Positions 1-8,430 of a stretch of DNA of 64,000 nucleotides are shown one piece after another. The translations under genes and the position numbers were made by a program. The stretch covers positions 372,001 to 436,000 of the forward strand of contig CAVOFR010000005.1 of NCBI GenBank assembly GCA_963695075.1, read 5' to 3'. The notes under the pieces are model-generated. The model did no database searches, was not told where the DNA came from, and saw nothing but the letters and a program-made list of their open reading frames with translations. This DNA comes from CAWCAL01 sp963695075. Lineage in GTDB: Bacteria; Actinomycetota; Acidimicrobiia; Acidimicrobiales; CAWCAL01. Each line of letters starts with the position of its first letter. The first letter of the stretch is position 1.

Positions 1-999
1 GATCGCCGTCGCCTTGCTCTGGGTGGCGACGATGGCCGCGTCGACCCGTTCCAGACCGTCCTCGCGGAGCCCGACGAAACGGTGTTGGACATGCACGCTG
101 TCGGCGATCCCGGCGACCAGCACCAGCAGGATGAGCACCTGGGAGAACGCGTCGACCGGGGATCCGGTCCAAGCCATGAGCCCCATCGTCCATGCCAACG
201 CGAGGCCGACGGTTGCGAGCGGCACGACAGCGCCGGCGACGTGACGGAAGAAGGCCATCAGGAGGAGGCCGACCGTGGCGATAGCCAGGGCCACGCTGAG
301 AGCCGTCCAGAGAGTGATGACCCGGGCCGTCCGCACGGCGAACGTCAGGGCCGAGGCCGTGGCCGGCTCGAACCCGTCGGTGGACACGGCGTCGACGGCC
401 TTTCCGATGTCGTCCACGAAGAGCTCGAACTCCGCGCCGCCCGCGATCGGGCTGGCGGGATCGTCCGGATCCACCGTGCCCGCCAGTCGCACGGCGACCG
501 CCAGGAACGGCTGGTCGCCGGTGCCGTACAGGCGGCCTTCGGCCAGTCCGATCGAGTCGGCAACGGTGCGGACGTGGTCGGGGTCGATCGACTGGGGATC
601 CGCGATGAGCTGATCGCCGGAGGCGGCGTTCAGCTCGGGGCCGACATCGGGCAGGTTGACGAGGGATCGCACGTCGGCCGCCTGCGGGCCGGCGTCCAGG
701 CGCTGGTGCAGGTCGTACAGGCGACGCAGATTGGCGGCGTCGAAGGGATCGTCGATCTCGACGACGACGAGAGCGACCTCGTCGGAGCCGTAGCGCCGGA
801 TGTAGCGGTCCATGGTGGCCCGCTCCGGTGAGTCGTCGGGGATGAACGACGTGGGATCGGACTGGATCTCCAGCTGCGGGAGTTTGAAGCAGAATCCCAC
901 CGTCAGCAGCGCGAGGGCGAGAGCCACGCGGGCCGGGTGGTGAGCACACGCGGCGACGAGGCGTTCGAAGCGGGCCCAACCCTCGGTTCGAACGCTCAC
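1..999 (-). CDS. RND/MMPL-type exporter, partial (N-terminal 333 residues)
   Basis: This is a membrane transporter of the RND superfamily (MMPL or SSD-like branch), cut by the left edge of the window. Translating the minus strand from the GTG at 999 gives 333 residues without a stop. A first membrane helix lies near residues 19-36 (VALALALLTVGF). A periplasmic porter-like domain of about 185 residues follows, with the motif SDPTSFIPDDSP just after helix 1, as is common in this family. Further helices around residues 228-300 include LILLVLVAGIADSVHVQHRF, which resembles the RND helix-4 proton-relay region. The substrate cannot be read from the sequence. It lies divergent from the kinase at 1128. 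The start is a best guess, because no in-frame ATG lies upstream. Confidence 0.8.
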   Translation of the reverse strand, partial: MSVRTEGWARFERLVAACAHHPARVALALALLTVGFCFKLPQLEIQSDPTSFIPDDSPERATMDRYIRRYGSDEVALVVVEIDDPFDAANLRRLYDLHQRLDAGPQAADVRSLVNLPDVGPELNAASGDQLIADPQSIDPDHVRTVADSIGLAEGRLYGTGDQPFLAVAVRLAGTVDPDDPASPIAGGAEFELFVDDIGKAVDAVSTDGFEPATASALTFAVRTARVITLWTALSVALAIATVGLLLMAFFRHVAGAVVPLATVGLALAWTMGLMAWTGSPVDAFSQVLILLVLVAGIADSVHVQHRFVGLREDGLERVDAAIVATQSKATAI

Positions 1000-1127
1000 C
1001 GGCCCGCGATGCGGCCCGGTGTCGCGCCGAACCCCCGGGCGCGACCGAGCGTCGGCCTCATCGCGTGTGACATCATGACAAGTCTTCACGAGCACGGTAC
1101 AGAGTTGCCAACCAGGCCTGGGGGATC

Positions 1128-2600
1128 GTGGAACAGGAGTTGCGGGTACCGGAGATACCGCCGCGGTTCACCGATGCCACCGTCGTGGGGGCAGGTGGCA
1201 CCTCGGTCGTCTTCCGCGTGTGGGACACGCGGCTCTCCCGGATCGTGGCGCTCAAGGTCTTCCGCACGGGCCACGGCACCCGCTCGGCGGCCGACGTCCG
1301 CGACCGCGAACTGGATGTCGCCGCCGCGCTGGCCGATCATCCCAACGTCGTGTCGGCGCTGGGTGCCGGGGAGACCGCCGACGGACTTCCCTACCTGGTG
1401 CTCCCCTATGCGAGTGGTGGTTCGCTCCACGACCGGGTCGTCGAACAGGGGCCACTGCGGCGCCGCGACGTCCTCCAGATCGGGGTCAAGCTGGCGGGCG
1501 CACTGGCCAGCGCCCACGCGGCCGGATTCGTCCACGGCGACATCAAGCCCGCCAACATCGTCTTCAGCGAGGCCTCCGATCCGTGGTTGGTCGATCTGGG
1601 CGCGGCCGGTGCCCACGGGCGACCCGGCGAGCGGGGCGCGACCGCGGCGTACGTCGCACCGGAGATGATCACCGGCGAGCAGTCCAGCCCTCCGGGGGAC
1701 ATCTACGCCCTGGGTCGGGCCCTCGTGGTCGGACTGCTGGGGTTCGGGCCGCGCGGCCGTGACGCCGAGACCGCCGATCCCGATGTGAGTGAACCGGCGG
1801 TCTCGGCAGTGCCCTTCGGGTCGCAGTTGGTACGGTCGGTGCGTACCGACGACCCCCTGCTCGGCCTCCTCCGTCGTTGCCAGTCGTCCGATCCGCGCGA
1901 GCGTCCCACCCCGCTCGAACTGGCCCGGTCGTTCCGGCAACTCCAGCGGCGGGCCGATCTCGACGCCACCGAGATCCCCCTGGTGGGTCGGGTCCAGCCG
2001 CTGGAAGAAGGCCGTGACTTTGTCGAAGCGCGTCATCACCCCACCGGGCGGAGGGCGGCAGCCGCGCTGCTCTTCACCGTGGCCCTGGTCGCCATCCTCA
2101 CCCTTGCCGCGCTGGGGTGGCGGCTGGTCAGCGAGCGCACCGGTGGAAGCGAGACCCTGGTGGCCACCGGGGCCGGTGACGTCCCGGCTGTGGACGTGGC
2201 GACCATCGGGGACCGATGCGCGGCTCTCGATCAGCATCGGATCCAGATGGCCACGGTCGAGCCGGCGTTCCTCACGCTCATGGAGCGGCGATCGCAGGGT
2301 GAGTTCGTGAGCAATCCGGTCATCGACGCGGTGATGGAGCCCGTGTTCGACTACATCAATGCAGCCGCCGGCGTGATGGTCGATGATGTCCACGGCCAGG
2401 CCATGCTCGGCTCGATCGACCACGTACGGGTGATCGCGCAGGTCATCATCGACGGCGAGAGCGACCCGGCCGACCTACCCGAGGTGGACTTCCTCCAGGG
2501 CGAGCGCAAGCGCGCCTTTCTCGCCCCCAATCACTGCGACGTGAGCTTCGCCCAGGTCTGGGACGCAGAGATGGGCTGGTTCGACGGGCTCACCGTCTAG
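1128..2600 (+). CDS. Membrane serine/threonine protein kinase with extracellular domain
   Basis: Eukaryotic-type Ser/Thr kinase of 490 residues. The glycine loop is GAGGTSVVF, the ATP-binding lysine sits in VALKVF, and the catalytic loop is HGDIKPAN, so the usual HRD arginine is glycine. The metal-binding motif is DLG rather than DFG, and APE is intact (VAPEM). The catalytic Asp and Asn are present, so activity is plausible. A membrane helix at about 310-332 is followed by an extracellular domain of roughly 155 residues that I do not recognise and that lacks PASTA repeats. The paralogue at 2729 lies 128 bases downstream in the same orientation. The GTG start gives an N-terminus matching that paralogue (both read roughly P-x-x-RF-x-D before the glycine loop). 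Substrate and signal are unknown. Confidence 0.88.
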   Translation: MEQELRVPEIPPRFTDATVVGAGGTSVVFRVWDTRLSRIVALKVFRTGHGTRSAADVRDRELDVAAALADHPNVVSALGAGETADGLPYLVLPYASGGSLHDRVVEQGPLRRRDVLQIGVKLAGALASAHAAGFVHGDIKPANIVFSEASDPWLVDLGAAGAHGRPGERGATAAYVAPEMITGEQSSPPGDIYALGRALVVGLLGFGPRGRDAETADPDVSEPAVSAVPFGSQLVRSVRTDDPLLGLLRRCQSSDPRERPTPLELARSFRQLQRRADLDATEIPLVGRVQPLEEGRDFVEARHHPTGRRAAAALLFTVALVAILTLAALGWRLVSERTGGSETLVATGAGDVPAVDVATIGDRCAALDQHRIQMATVEPAFLTLMERRSQGEFVSNPVIDAVMEPVFDYINAAAGVMVDDVHGQAMLGSIDHVRVIAQVIIDGESDPADLPEVDFLQGERKRAFLAPNHCDVSFAQVWDAEMGWFDGLTV

Positions 2601-2728
2601 GTCGGGGGTTCGTCGCTGGTTCGGCGGGTCCGATCAGACCTGTCGCCGCGCCGGTGACGTGTGTCACCATGACGGCCGCGGCGACCACGGGGGGACGCCG
2701 AAGCTGGACGATCGGCGGAACGCTCAGG

Positions 2729-3733
2729 ATGACCGAAGCACTCTCCATACCCGCCGTTCCGGACCGATTCGCCGACGAGACGCTCATCGGTGCCGGTGGG
2801 ACGGCCGTGGTGTTCCGGGCCTGGGATCATCGACTGGGCCGCACGGTCGCGGTGAAGGTGTACGTGCCCCGCCACGGGTCGCTCACTCCGGAGGAGGTCC
2901 GCGACCGCGAGTTGGACGCGGCGAGCATGATCTCTGCTCACCCTTACGTCTGCGTGCCCACCGGGAGCGGGTTCACCCAGCAGGGTGCTCCCTACGTCGT
3001 GACCGAGTACCACCCCGACGGCTCCCTCCACGACCAGGTCATCGCCAACGGGCCCCTGGACCTGGCCCGGGTCATCCGGTTCGGGGTCTGTCTGGCCGGT
3101 GTGCTGGCCACGGCGCACAGTCGAGGTCTGGTGCACGGTGACATCAAGCCGGCCAACGTCTTGATCTCACAGGGCGACCAACCGGTGCTGGCGGACTTCT
3201 CGGCGGCGGTCATGTCCGGGGATGCCACGGGCCGGACCGCGGGATTCGTCGCCCCCGAACTGAACGGGACGCGGGAGAGCGCTCCCCCGGCCGATGTCTA
3301 TGCCCTGGGCCGCACGCTGCTCGTCGCCCTGTTCGGCTTCGCCTCGGAAGAGACCGACTCCGCCACCGTCGATCCCGACCAGGTCGAACCGGTGGCGGCC
3401 ATGATCTCGGTCGCCCCGCGCCGAGCCCGCGTCATCCGTCGTGACGATCCTCTCGTCGTCCTGCTCGAGTCCTGCGTAGCCGAGGACCCGGCGCGTCGCC
3501 CGACTCCCCTCGAGCTCGCCCGGTCCCTGCGTATGCTCCAGCGGTCCATGGGCCTCGAGTTGACCCCGGTTCCCCTGCTGGGGTCGCTGCGCGAGCTCCC
3601 GCTCAGCGAGCCGCCTCAGGTCGTGTCGACCGGGCCGGCCGATGCGCGCCGTCGCCTCGCCGCTCTGGCCCTCGCTCTGATCACCGTTGCGAACGTGATC
3701 GCGCTGATCATCCTCGGTCTGGCCCTGTCCTGA
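2729..3733 (+). CDS. Membrane-anchored serine/threonine protein kinase, paralogue of the upstream kinase
   Basis: Ser/Thr kinase of 334 residues with the same domain design as its upstream neighbour: glycine loop GAGGTAVVF, lysine in VAVKVY, catalytic loop HGDIKPAN and metal motif DFS in place of DFG. A single helix at the very C-terminus (about 310-333) tail-anchors it, and there is no extracellular domain. The reading frame opens earlier at 2654, but the ATG at 2729 was chosen because the protein then starts MTEALSIPAVPDRF, aligning with the start of the upstream kinase. The pair looks like a tandem duplication in which one copy kept an external domain and the other lost it. Confidence 0.85.
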   Translation: MTEALSIPAVPDRFADETLIGAGGTAVVFRAWDHRLGRTVAVKVYVPRHGSLTPEEVRDRELDAASMISAHPYVCVPTGSGFTQQGAPYVVTEYHPDGSLHDQVIANGPLDLARVIRFGVCLAGVLATAHSRGLVHGDIKPANVLISQGDQPVLADFSAAVMSGDATGRTAGFVAPELNGTRESAPPADVYALGRTLLVALFGFASEETDSATVDPDQVEPVAAMISVAPRRARVIRRDDPLVVLLESCVAEDPARRPTPLELARSLRMLQRSMGLELTPVPLLGSLRELPLSEPPQVVSTGPADARRRLAALALALITVANVIALIILGLALS

Positions 3734-3768
3734 GGTCGCGGCCCTCCAGGGTCATACGGCGGGGAGCA

Positions 3769-4203
3769 TCATGTGCCGAGGACGTCGAGCTCGTTGAGGA
3801 CGAGGCGCGTCTCGGTCTCGGCGATCCCGGCCTCGCGGAGGGAGCGTAGGAGGTCATCGAGGTCGGCCGGGCTGCTCGCGGCCGCCTCGACCAGATAGTC
3901 GAAACGGCCGGTGACGTGGGCGGCCGAGACGATGCGTTCGTCCTCGGCGATCATGGTCTGCGCTCCGGCTTCGTCGGTCTGTGCTCCGAGTCGACAGTCG
4001 ATGAAGGCATGGAGTCCCCGCCCCAGTGCTCCGGGATCCACGACGGCCCGGACTCCGGTGATCACGCCCCTGGACATCAGCCGGTCGACCCGCGCCGCGG
4101 CGGCGTTGGCCGAGAGCCCGACCGTCTGGCCGAGGGCCCGATGGGTCATCCGACCATCCCGGTGAAGCGCACGGAGAATAGCTCGGTCGATCGAGTCGAT
4201 CAC
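3769..4203 (-). CDS. Lrp/AsnC-family transcriptional regulator
   Basis: Feast/famine regulator of 144 residues, the normal length for the family. The N-terminal winged helix-turn-helix starts at MIDSIDRAILRALHRDGRMT with recognition helix SANAAAARVDRL. The C-terminal RAM/AsnC ligand-binding domain includes HVTGRFDYLVEA, where the family has G-x-x-D-Y. Such proteins bind DNA as dimers or octamers and respond to amino acids or related small molecules. The gene is divergent from the unknown protein at 4283, with 79 bases between the starts, so that protein is a natural candidate target. The effector cannot be told from the sequence. Confidence 0.92.
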   Translation of the reverse strand: MIDSIDRAILRALHRDGRMTHRALGQTVGLSANAAAARVDRLMSRGVITGVRAVVDPGALGRGLHAFIDCRLGAQTDEAGAQTMIAEDERIVSAAHVTGRFDYLVEAAASSPADLDDLLRSLREAGIAETETRLVLNELDVLGT

Positions 4204-4282
4204 AGGGGAAACCTCAGCAGTCTGGGGAAATTACCCAGCAATACAGTGACACATTCAGCCGTATCTGGTCGATACTACGGTC

Positions 4283-4780
4283 ATGGAAATCGAACGCCCC
4301 CTCAGTCGTTGGACCCCGGGGGAGACCCCGGCGACGCCGTTCGAGATCGCGGCATACGTCGCCGATCTGGATCGGTGGGTCCTGCCCCGGAGCCGTTGGA
4401 ACCACGCGGGCCATCTCGTCGTGGGCCTGGTATATCTCGAGCGCTATCCGCGACCCGAGGCACTTCGCCGGCTGCGCAGTGCCATCCGGGGCTACAACGA
4501 GGCCACCGGCGGATCGAACACAGAGACGTCGGGCTATCACGAGACGCTCACGCGGTGGTTTCTCGAATCGATCGACGCTTGGCGTCGCACCACCCCGGGG
4601 CGTGACCTGACCGCTCGGGTCGAAGCCCTCCTGGCCGGTCCGCTGGCCGACGCGAACGCGCCGTTGCGGTACTACCGGCCCGAGGTCCTGTGCTCGACCG
4701 AGGCCCGCACGAGTTGGGTGGCGCCGGACTGCGCCTTCGACCCGACCCTCGACCGCCGGCCCACCCTCCTCGCATCCTGA
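4283..4780 (+). CDS. Uncharacterised protein, divergent from the Lrp-type regulator
   Basis: A 165-residue soluble protein without a signal peptide or membrane helix. I do not recognise a characterised family. The motif WNHAGHLVVGLVYL at about 38-51 resembles an H-x-x-H helix that I have seen in uncharacterised bacterial proteins; this is recollection, not a search result. The conserved histidines could bind a metal or a substrate. The start ATG lies 79 bases from the divergent Lrp/AsnC gene, which suggests local regulation. The stop codon TGA abuts a long palindrome at 4780-4826. Confidence 0.7.
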   Translation: MEIERPLSRWTPGETPATPFEIAAYVADLDRWVLPRSRWNHAGHLVVGLVYLERYPRPEALRRLRSAIRGYNEATGGSNTETSGYHETLTRWFLESIDAWRRTTPGRDLTARVEALLAGPLADANAPLRYYRPEVLCSTEARTSWVAPDCAFDPTLDRRPTLLAS

Positions 4781-4826
4781 TATGGAGTCACTCAGCCACC
4801 TCGGGTGTAGGTGAGTGACTCCATAT
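4780..4826. repeat. Inverted repeat, GGAGTCACTCA family, copy 1
   Basis: Arms at 4780-4794 and 4812-4826 are perfect 15-base inverted copies (ATATGGAGTCACTCA against TGAGTGACTCCATAT), separated by 17 bases. The left arm begins on the last base of the preceding stop codon. The same arm sequence recurs at 62776-62820. The position just after a gene suggests a transcription terminator or a REP-like element; no T-tract follows. Confidence 0.85.
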
Positions 4827-4868
4827 CCTGCTGGGGGCGGCGGGCTCCGGTAGCTTCGGCGCCGGAGG

Positions 4869-5861
4869 ATGGTCGTGGCGTCGGATCCGGCAAGAGAGGT
4901 CGAGGAACACGTCGACGGGGTGCTGAGCGGTGACCGCACGCGCCTCGCCCGGGCCATCACGCTGGTCGAGAGCACCCGCTCCGATCACCGCGCCGTCACC
5001 CACGACCTGCTCACGCGCCTGCTGGCGGAGAAGCCCGACGCCCAGCGCGTGGGCATCACCGGCGTTCCCGGCGTGGGCAAGTCCACGTTCATCGAGACGC
5101 TGGGTACCTCGCTCACCTCCGCCGGTCATCGGGTCGCCGTCCTCACCGTCGACCCGACCAGCTCGCGCACCGGGGGGTCGATCCTCGGCGACAAGACCCG
5201 GATGCCCGAACTGGCGGTCGATCCGAACGCGTTCATCCGACCGTCGCCGTCGTCGGGAACGCTCGGAGGGGTGACCGCCACCACCCGCGAGACGATGGTG
5301 GTGGTCGAGGCGGCCGGCTACGACGTCGTACTGGTCGAGACCGTAGGGGTCGGCCAGAGCGAGACGATGGTGGCCGACATGGTGGACACGTTCTGCGTGC
5401 TCATGCTCTCGGGAGCGGGCGACGAGCTCCAGGGCATCAAGAAGGGCGTCCTCGAGCTGGCCGATCTCGTCGCCGTCAACAAGGCCGACGGTGACAACGC
5501 CGTCAAGGCGCGGGCAGCAGCGCGGGACTACGCCACGGCCCTTCACATGGTGACCCCGCAGAGCCCGTCCTGGACCGTGCCCGTGATCGCCGTCTCGGCG
5601 CTCACCGGCGAGGGAGTCGACGAGTTCTGGTCGCTGATCCAGGAGCACCGGGCCGCCCTCGGCGCGACCGGTGAGCTGGACGACAAGCGGTTGCGGCAAC
5701 GGGTCGGTTGGTTCCGCTCGCTGGTCCACGAAGGCGTCGTGGAGCGATTCCATCGGGATGCCGAGATGGCCGGTCGCTTCGCGGAACTGGAGCGCGAGGT
5801 CGCCTCGGGGGCGACGCTCGCCACGGTTGCGGCTCGGCGCCTGCTCGACGGCGGTGGCTGA
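4869..5861 (+). CDS. meaB: MeaB/ArgK-family GTPase, methylmalonyl-CoA mutase chaperone
   Basis: G3E P-loop GTPase of 330 residues, the usual MeaB length. MeaB guards adenosylcobalamin-dependent mutases: it gates cofactor loading and removes inactive cofactor. Motifs in order are the Walker A GVPGVGKST near residues 61-69, a Walker B/switch region with VETVGVGQSE, and the guanine-specificity motif VNKADGD. The mutase itself is not in this window. The neighbours downstream are acyl-CoA enzymes, which fits propionate, branched-chain or odd-chain acyl-CoA metabolism. A close relative such as IcmF-associated MeaI cannot be excluded without the mutase context. Confidence 0.93.
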   Translation: MVVASDPAREVEEHVDGVLSGDRTRLARAITLVESTRSDHRAVTHDLLTRLLAEKPDAQRVGITGVPGVGKSTFIETLGTSLTSAGHRVAVLTVDPTSSRTGGSILGDKTRMPELAVDPNAFIRPSPSSGTLGGVTATTRETMVVVEAAGYDVVLVETVGVGQSETMVADMVDTFCVLMLSGAGDELQGIKKGVLELADLVAVNKADGDNAVKARAAARDYATALHMVTPQSPSWTVPVIAVSALTGEGVDEFWSLIQEHRAALGATGELDDKRLRQRVGWFRSLVHEGVVERFHRDAEMAGRFAELEREVASGATLATVAARRLLDGGG

Positions 5862-5963
5862 CTCGGCGTTGGGCGACCAACGCGATGGGTAACGTGGACG
5901 GCGAGTCGGGTCGAACCCGACCGCTGATGAGCCCGGGGGCCGAATGATGCAGGCTGGTGGAGA

Positions 5964-7265
5964 GTGAGCATCGACTTTGATATCGATCCCGAACTGACCG
6001 AACAGCTCGACTGGGTCAGGTCATTCGTGATCGACGAGATCGAGCCCATCGACCTGGCGTGGTCCGATGTCGGCGCACCCTACGATCGCCGCCTGCCGGT
6101 CTATGACGAGGTCGTGCGCCCGCTCCAGGAACGGGTTCGCGAACGAGGGCTGTGGGCCTGGCACCTCCCGCCCGAGCTCGGTGGCCAGGGCCGCGGCCAG
6201 GTCGAGCTAGCCCTGCTGAACGAGATCCTGGGACGCTCACAGTGGGCTCCGGTCGTCTTCGGTACCCAGGCGCCCGATTCCGGCAATGCCGAGATCCTGG
6301 CCCACTTCGGCACCGAGGAGCAGAAGGAACGGTTCCTGGTCCCGCTGCTCGACGGCACGATCGTGTCGACCTTCGCCATGACCGAACCCCAGGGAGGTGC
6401 CGATCCGTCCCAATTCACATGCGAAGGCGAACGGCACGGTGACGAGTGGGTGATCAACGGCGAGAAGTGGTTCGCGTCGAACTACCCGTACGCCGCGTTC
6501 GTCATCGTGATGGTGGTGACCAATCCAGACGTGTCGGTGTACTCGGGATCGTCGATGCTTCTCGTGCCGAAGGACACGCCCGGCATGGATCTAGTGCGCT
6601 CGACCGGCATCCTCGGTGAGCCGATCGGTGAGGGCGGCCACGGCTACCTGCGGTTCACCCATTGCCGGGTGCCGGCCGACCACTGCCTCGGCGAGCCCGG
6701 TCGCGGCTTCGAGATCGCCCAGGCCCGGCTCGGGGGCGGTCGACTGCACCACGCCATGCGTACGATCGGCCAGTGCGATCGCGCCCTGGAGATGATGCTC
6801 GAGCGCGCGCTCTCGCGGACGACCCGAGGCTCGCTCCTGGCTCGGAAACAGACCGTCGAGCACATGCTCGCCGACTCGTGGATCGACCTGAAACAGTTCC
6901 GGCTCCAGGTTCTCGAGGCGGCCTGGGTCGTGGACCGTCACGGAACCGATGCGGCCCACGACGAGATCGCCGGGGTCAAGGTGGCGATGCCCCGCGTGCT
7001 GGCCGATCTGGCCGAGAGAGCGATGCATCTGCACGGCGCGCTGGGCGTGTCCAACGAGATGCCCTTCAGCCGGATGCTGCTGACCGCGCAGGTATTGGGC
7101 CTGGCCGACGGTCCCACCGAGGTACACAAGACCACCATCGCCCGATCGCTCCTGAAGGGCGCCCGTCCGAGCCCCGGCTTGTGGCCCACGGGGCACCTCC
7201 CCGGGCGGGTCGCCGCGGCGCGGGACCGGTTCGCCGAGCTCCTGGAGCGGGAACACAACCCGTGA
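5964..7265 (+). CDS. Acyl-CoA dehydrogenase
   Basis: FAD-dependent acyl-CoA dehydrogenase of 433 residues with the full three-domain arrangement. The N-terminal helical domain is followed by the central beta domain with FAMTEPQGGADPSQF (about 134-148), the flavin-contacting region. The C-terminal helical domain carries MHLHGALGVSNEMPFSRM. It resembles the long-chain/ACAD10-11-like group because its stop overlaps a phosphotransferase gene (GTGA), an arrangement that parallels the fused phosphotransferase-dehydrogenase of eukaryotic ACAD10/11. A purine-rich GGTGGAGA lies immediately before the GTG start. The exact chain-length preference is unknown. Confidence 0.92.
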   Translation: MSIDFDIDPELTEQLDWVRSFVIDEIEPIDLAWSDVGAPYDRRLPVYDEVVRPLQERVRERGLWAWHLPPELGGQGRGQVELALLNEILGRSQWAPVVFGTQAPDSGNAEILAHFGTEEQKERFLVPLLDGTIVSTFAMTEPQGGADPSQFTCEGERHGDEWVINGEKWFASNYPYAAFVIVMVVTNPDVSVYSGSSMLLVPKDTPGMDLVRSTGILGEPIGEGGHGYLRFTHCRVPADHCLGEPGRGFEIAQARLGGGRLHHAMRTIGQCDRALEMMLERALSRTTRGSLLARKQTVEHMLADSWIDLKQFRLQVLEAAWVVDRHGTDAAHDEIAGVKVAMPRVLADLAERAMHLHGALGVSNEMPFSRMLLTAQVLGLADGPTEVHKTTIARSLLKGARPSPGLWPTGHLPGRVAAARDRFAELLEREHNP

Positions 7266-8305
7266 CCGGCGGCCTCGACCTCCTGGCCCCCGACGCGCTG
7301 GGTCGTTGGATGGACGAACGGGAGCTACCGGGAACCGGCGAGCCCATCGTCGATGCGGAGATCCTGACCGGGGGAGCCAGCAACGCCATCTTCCGCTTCG
7401 AGCGCGGTGGACACCGGATGGTGCTGCGCCGCCCGCCGCGCGATCCCCGTCCCGACAGTGCGAAGACCAACCTCCGCGAGGGTCGGTTGCTCGAAGCGCT
7501 GGCCGGGACCGACGTGCCGCACCCGGGCCTGATCGCACGGTGCGATGACCCCGACGTGATCGGCGACGTCTTCTACCTGATGGAGCTCATCGAGGGGTTC
7601 AACCCGGGCGGTGACCTGCCCGAGCCGTTCCGGTCCGACCCCGATCACCGCCATCGCATGGGTATCGAGCTCATCGATGGGATCGCTCGGCTCGCGCTGG
7701 TCGATCATCGAGCTGTCGGGCTCGTCGGCTACGGGAAGCCCGAGGGCTTCCTCGAGCGCCAGCCGCGGCGATGGGAGGCCCAGCTGCACGGCTACCGATC
7801 GCTCGACGGTTACGACGGACGTGTGCTCCACGGGTTCGAAGCGGTCCGGGACTGGCTCGGCGATCACATTCCCGGCGACTACCGACCGGGGATCATCCAC
7901 GGCGACTACCAGCTGGCCAACGTCCTGTTCGCCTCGGATCGACCCGAACTGGTGGCCATCATCGACTGGGAGCTCTCGACGATCGGCGATCCGCTCGTCG
8001 ACCTGGGGTGGATCCTGGCCACCTGGCAGGACCCGGACGATCCGCTCGCCTCGGCCTCGTACGTTCGCCCGTGGGAGGGGTTCCCGACCCGCCGGGAGAT
8101 GGTCGACCGCTACCTGTGCCAGGTGGATCGGGACCCCGGGTCGCTGCTCTGGTTCCGGGTCCTGGCGTGCTACAAGCTCGGCATCCTGCTCGAAGGCCAC
8201 TGGGCGCGGGCCGAAGCCGGGATGGGCGACCGGGAGATCGGCGAGGTGATGCGCGGCATGACCGATCGTCTCTTCGCCCAAGCCGTCGGCCTGATCGCCG
8301 ACTGA
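7262..8305 (+). CDS. Phosphotransferase family protein (ACAD10/11-type APH fold)
   Basis: A 347-residue kinase-fold protein of the aminoglycoside phosphotransferase (APH) superfamily. The catalytic loop IIHGDYQLANVLF (about 212-224) contains the Asp and Asn of the Brenner motif, and IIDWELSTIGDPLVDLGW supplies the metal-binding Asp. The GTG start overlaps the stop of the acyl-CoA dehydrogenase by four bases, so the two are translationally coupled. In eukaryotic ACAD10/11 this fold phosphorylates 4-hydroxyacyl-CoAs so that the dehydrogenase partner can process them. The same job is a reasonable inference here, and antibiotic resistance is unlikely. A long open frame upstream of 7262 only shadows the dehydrogenase. 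Confidence 0.88.
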   Translation: MTGGLDLLAPDALGRWMDERELPGTGEPIVDAEILTGGASNAIFRFERGGHRMVLRRPPRDPRPDSAKTNLREGRLLEALAGTDVPHPGLIARCDDPDVIGDVFYLMELIEGFNPGGDLPEPFRSDPDHRHRMGIELIDGIARLALVDHRAVGLVGYGKPEGFLERQPRRWEAQLHGYRSLDGYDGRVLHGFEAVRDWLGDHIPGDYRPGIIHGDYQLANVLFASDRPELVAIIDWELSTIGDPLVDLGWILATWQDPDDPLASASYVRPWEGFPTRREMVDRYLCQVDRDPGSLLWFRVLACYKLGILLEGHWARAEAGMGDREIGEVMRGMTDRLFAQAVGLIAD

Positions 8306-8350
8306 CCCGCCTCCCCGACGAACGCCGACTGACCGGCCTCCCCGACGAAC
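8297..8350 (+). repeat. 27-base tandem direct repeat, two copies
   Basis: Copies at 8297-8323 and 8324-8350 differ at one base (GACTGACCCGCCTCC against GACTGACCGGCCTCC). The first copy contains the stop codon of the phosphotransferase gene; the second leads into the palindrome at 8346-8396. It looks like a local duplication of the gene end. Confidence 0.9.
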
Positions 8351-8396
8351 TTTGGGCACTCAACCCTCACATTCCCGGGTGAGTACCCAAAGTTCG
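8346..8396. repeat. Inverted repeat between convergent genes (terminator-like)
   Basis: Arms CGAACTTTGGGCACTCAACC (8346-8365) and the matching GGGTGAGTACCCAAAGTTCG (8377-8396) pair almost fully, with one mismatch and one bulge, over a loop of about ten bases. It lies between the 3' ends of the phosphotransferase and the crotonase, where a bidirectional terminator is expected. The arm sequence differs from the two palindrome families elsewhere in the window but shares an inner TGAGT. Confidence 0.8.
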
Positions 8397-8430
8397 GCAT
8401 GGCGGGGGGGAGGGAGAGGGGGGTAAGGGT

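Noticed and set aside
1086..2423. 445-codon open frame on the minus strand
   Set aside because: Antisense shadow of the first kinase, whose kinase motifs are clear on the plus strand.
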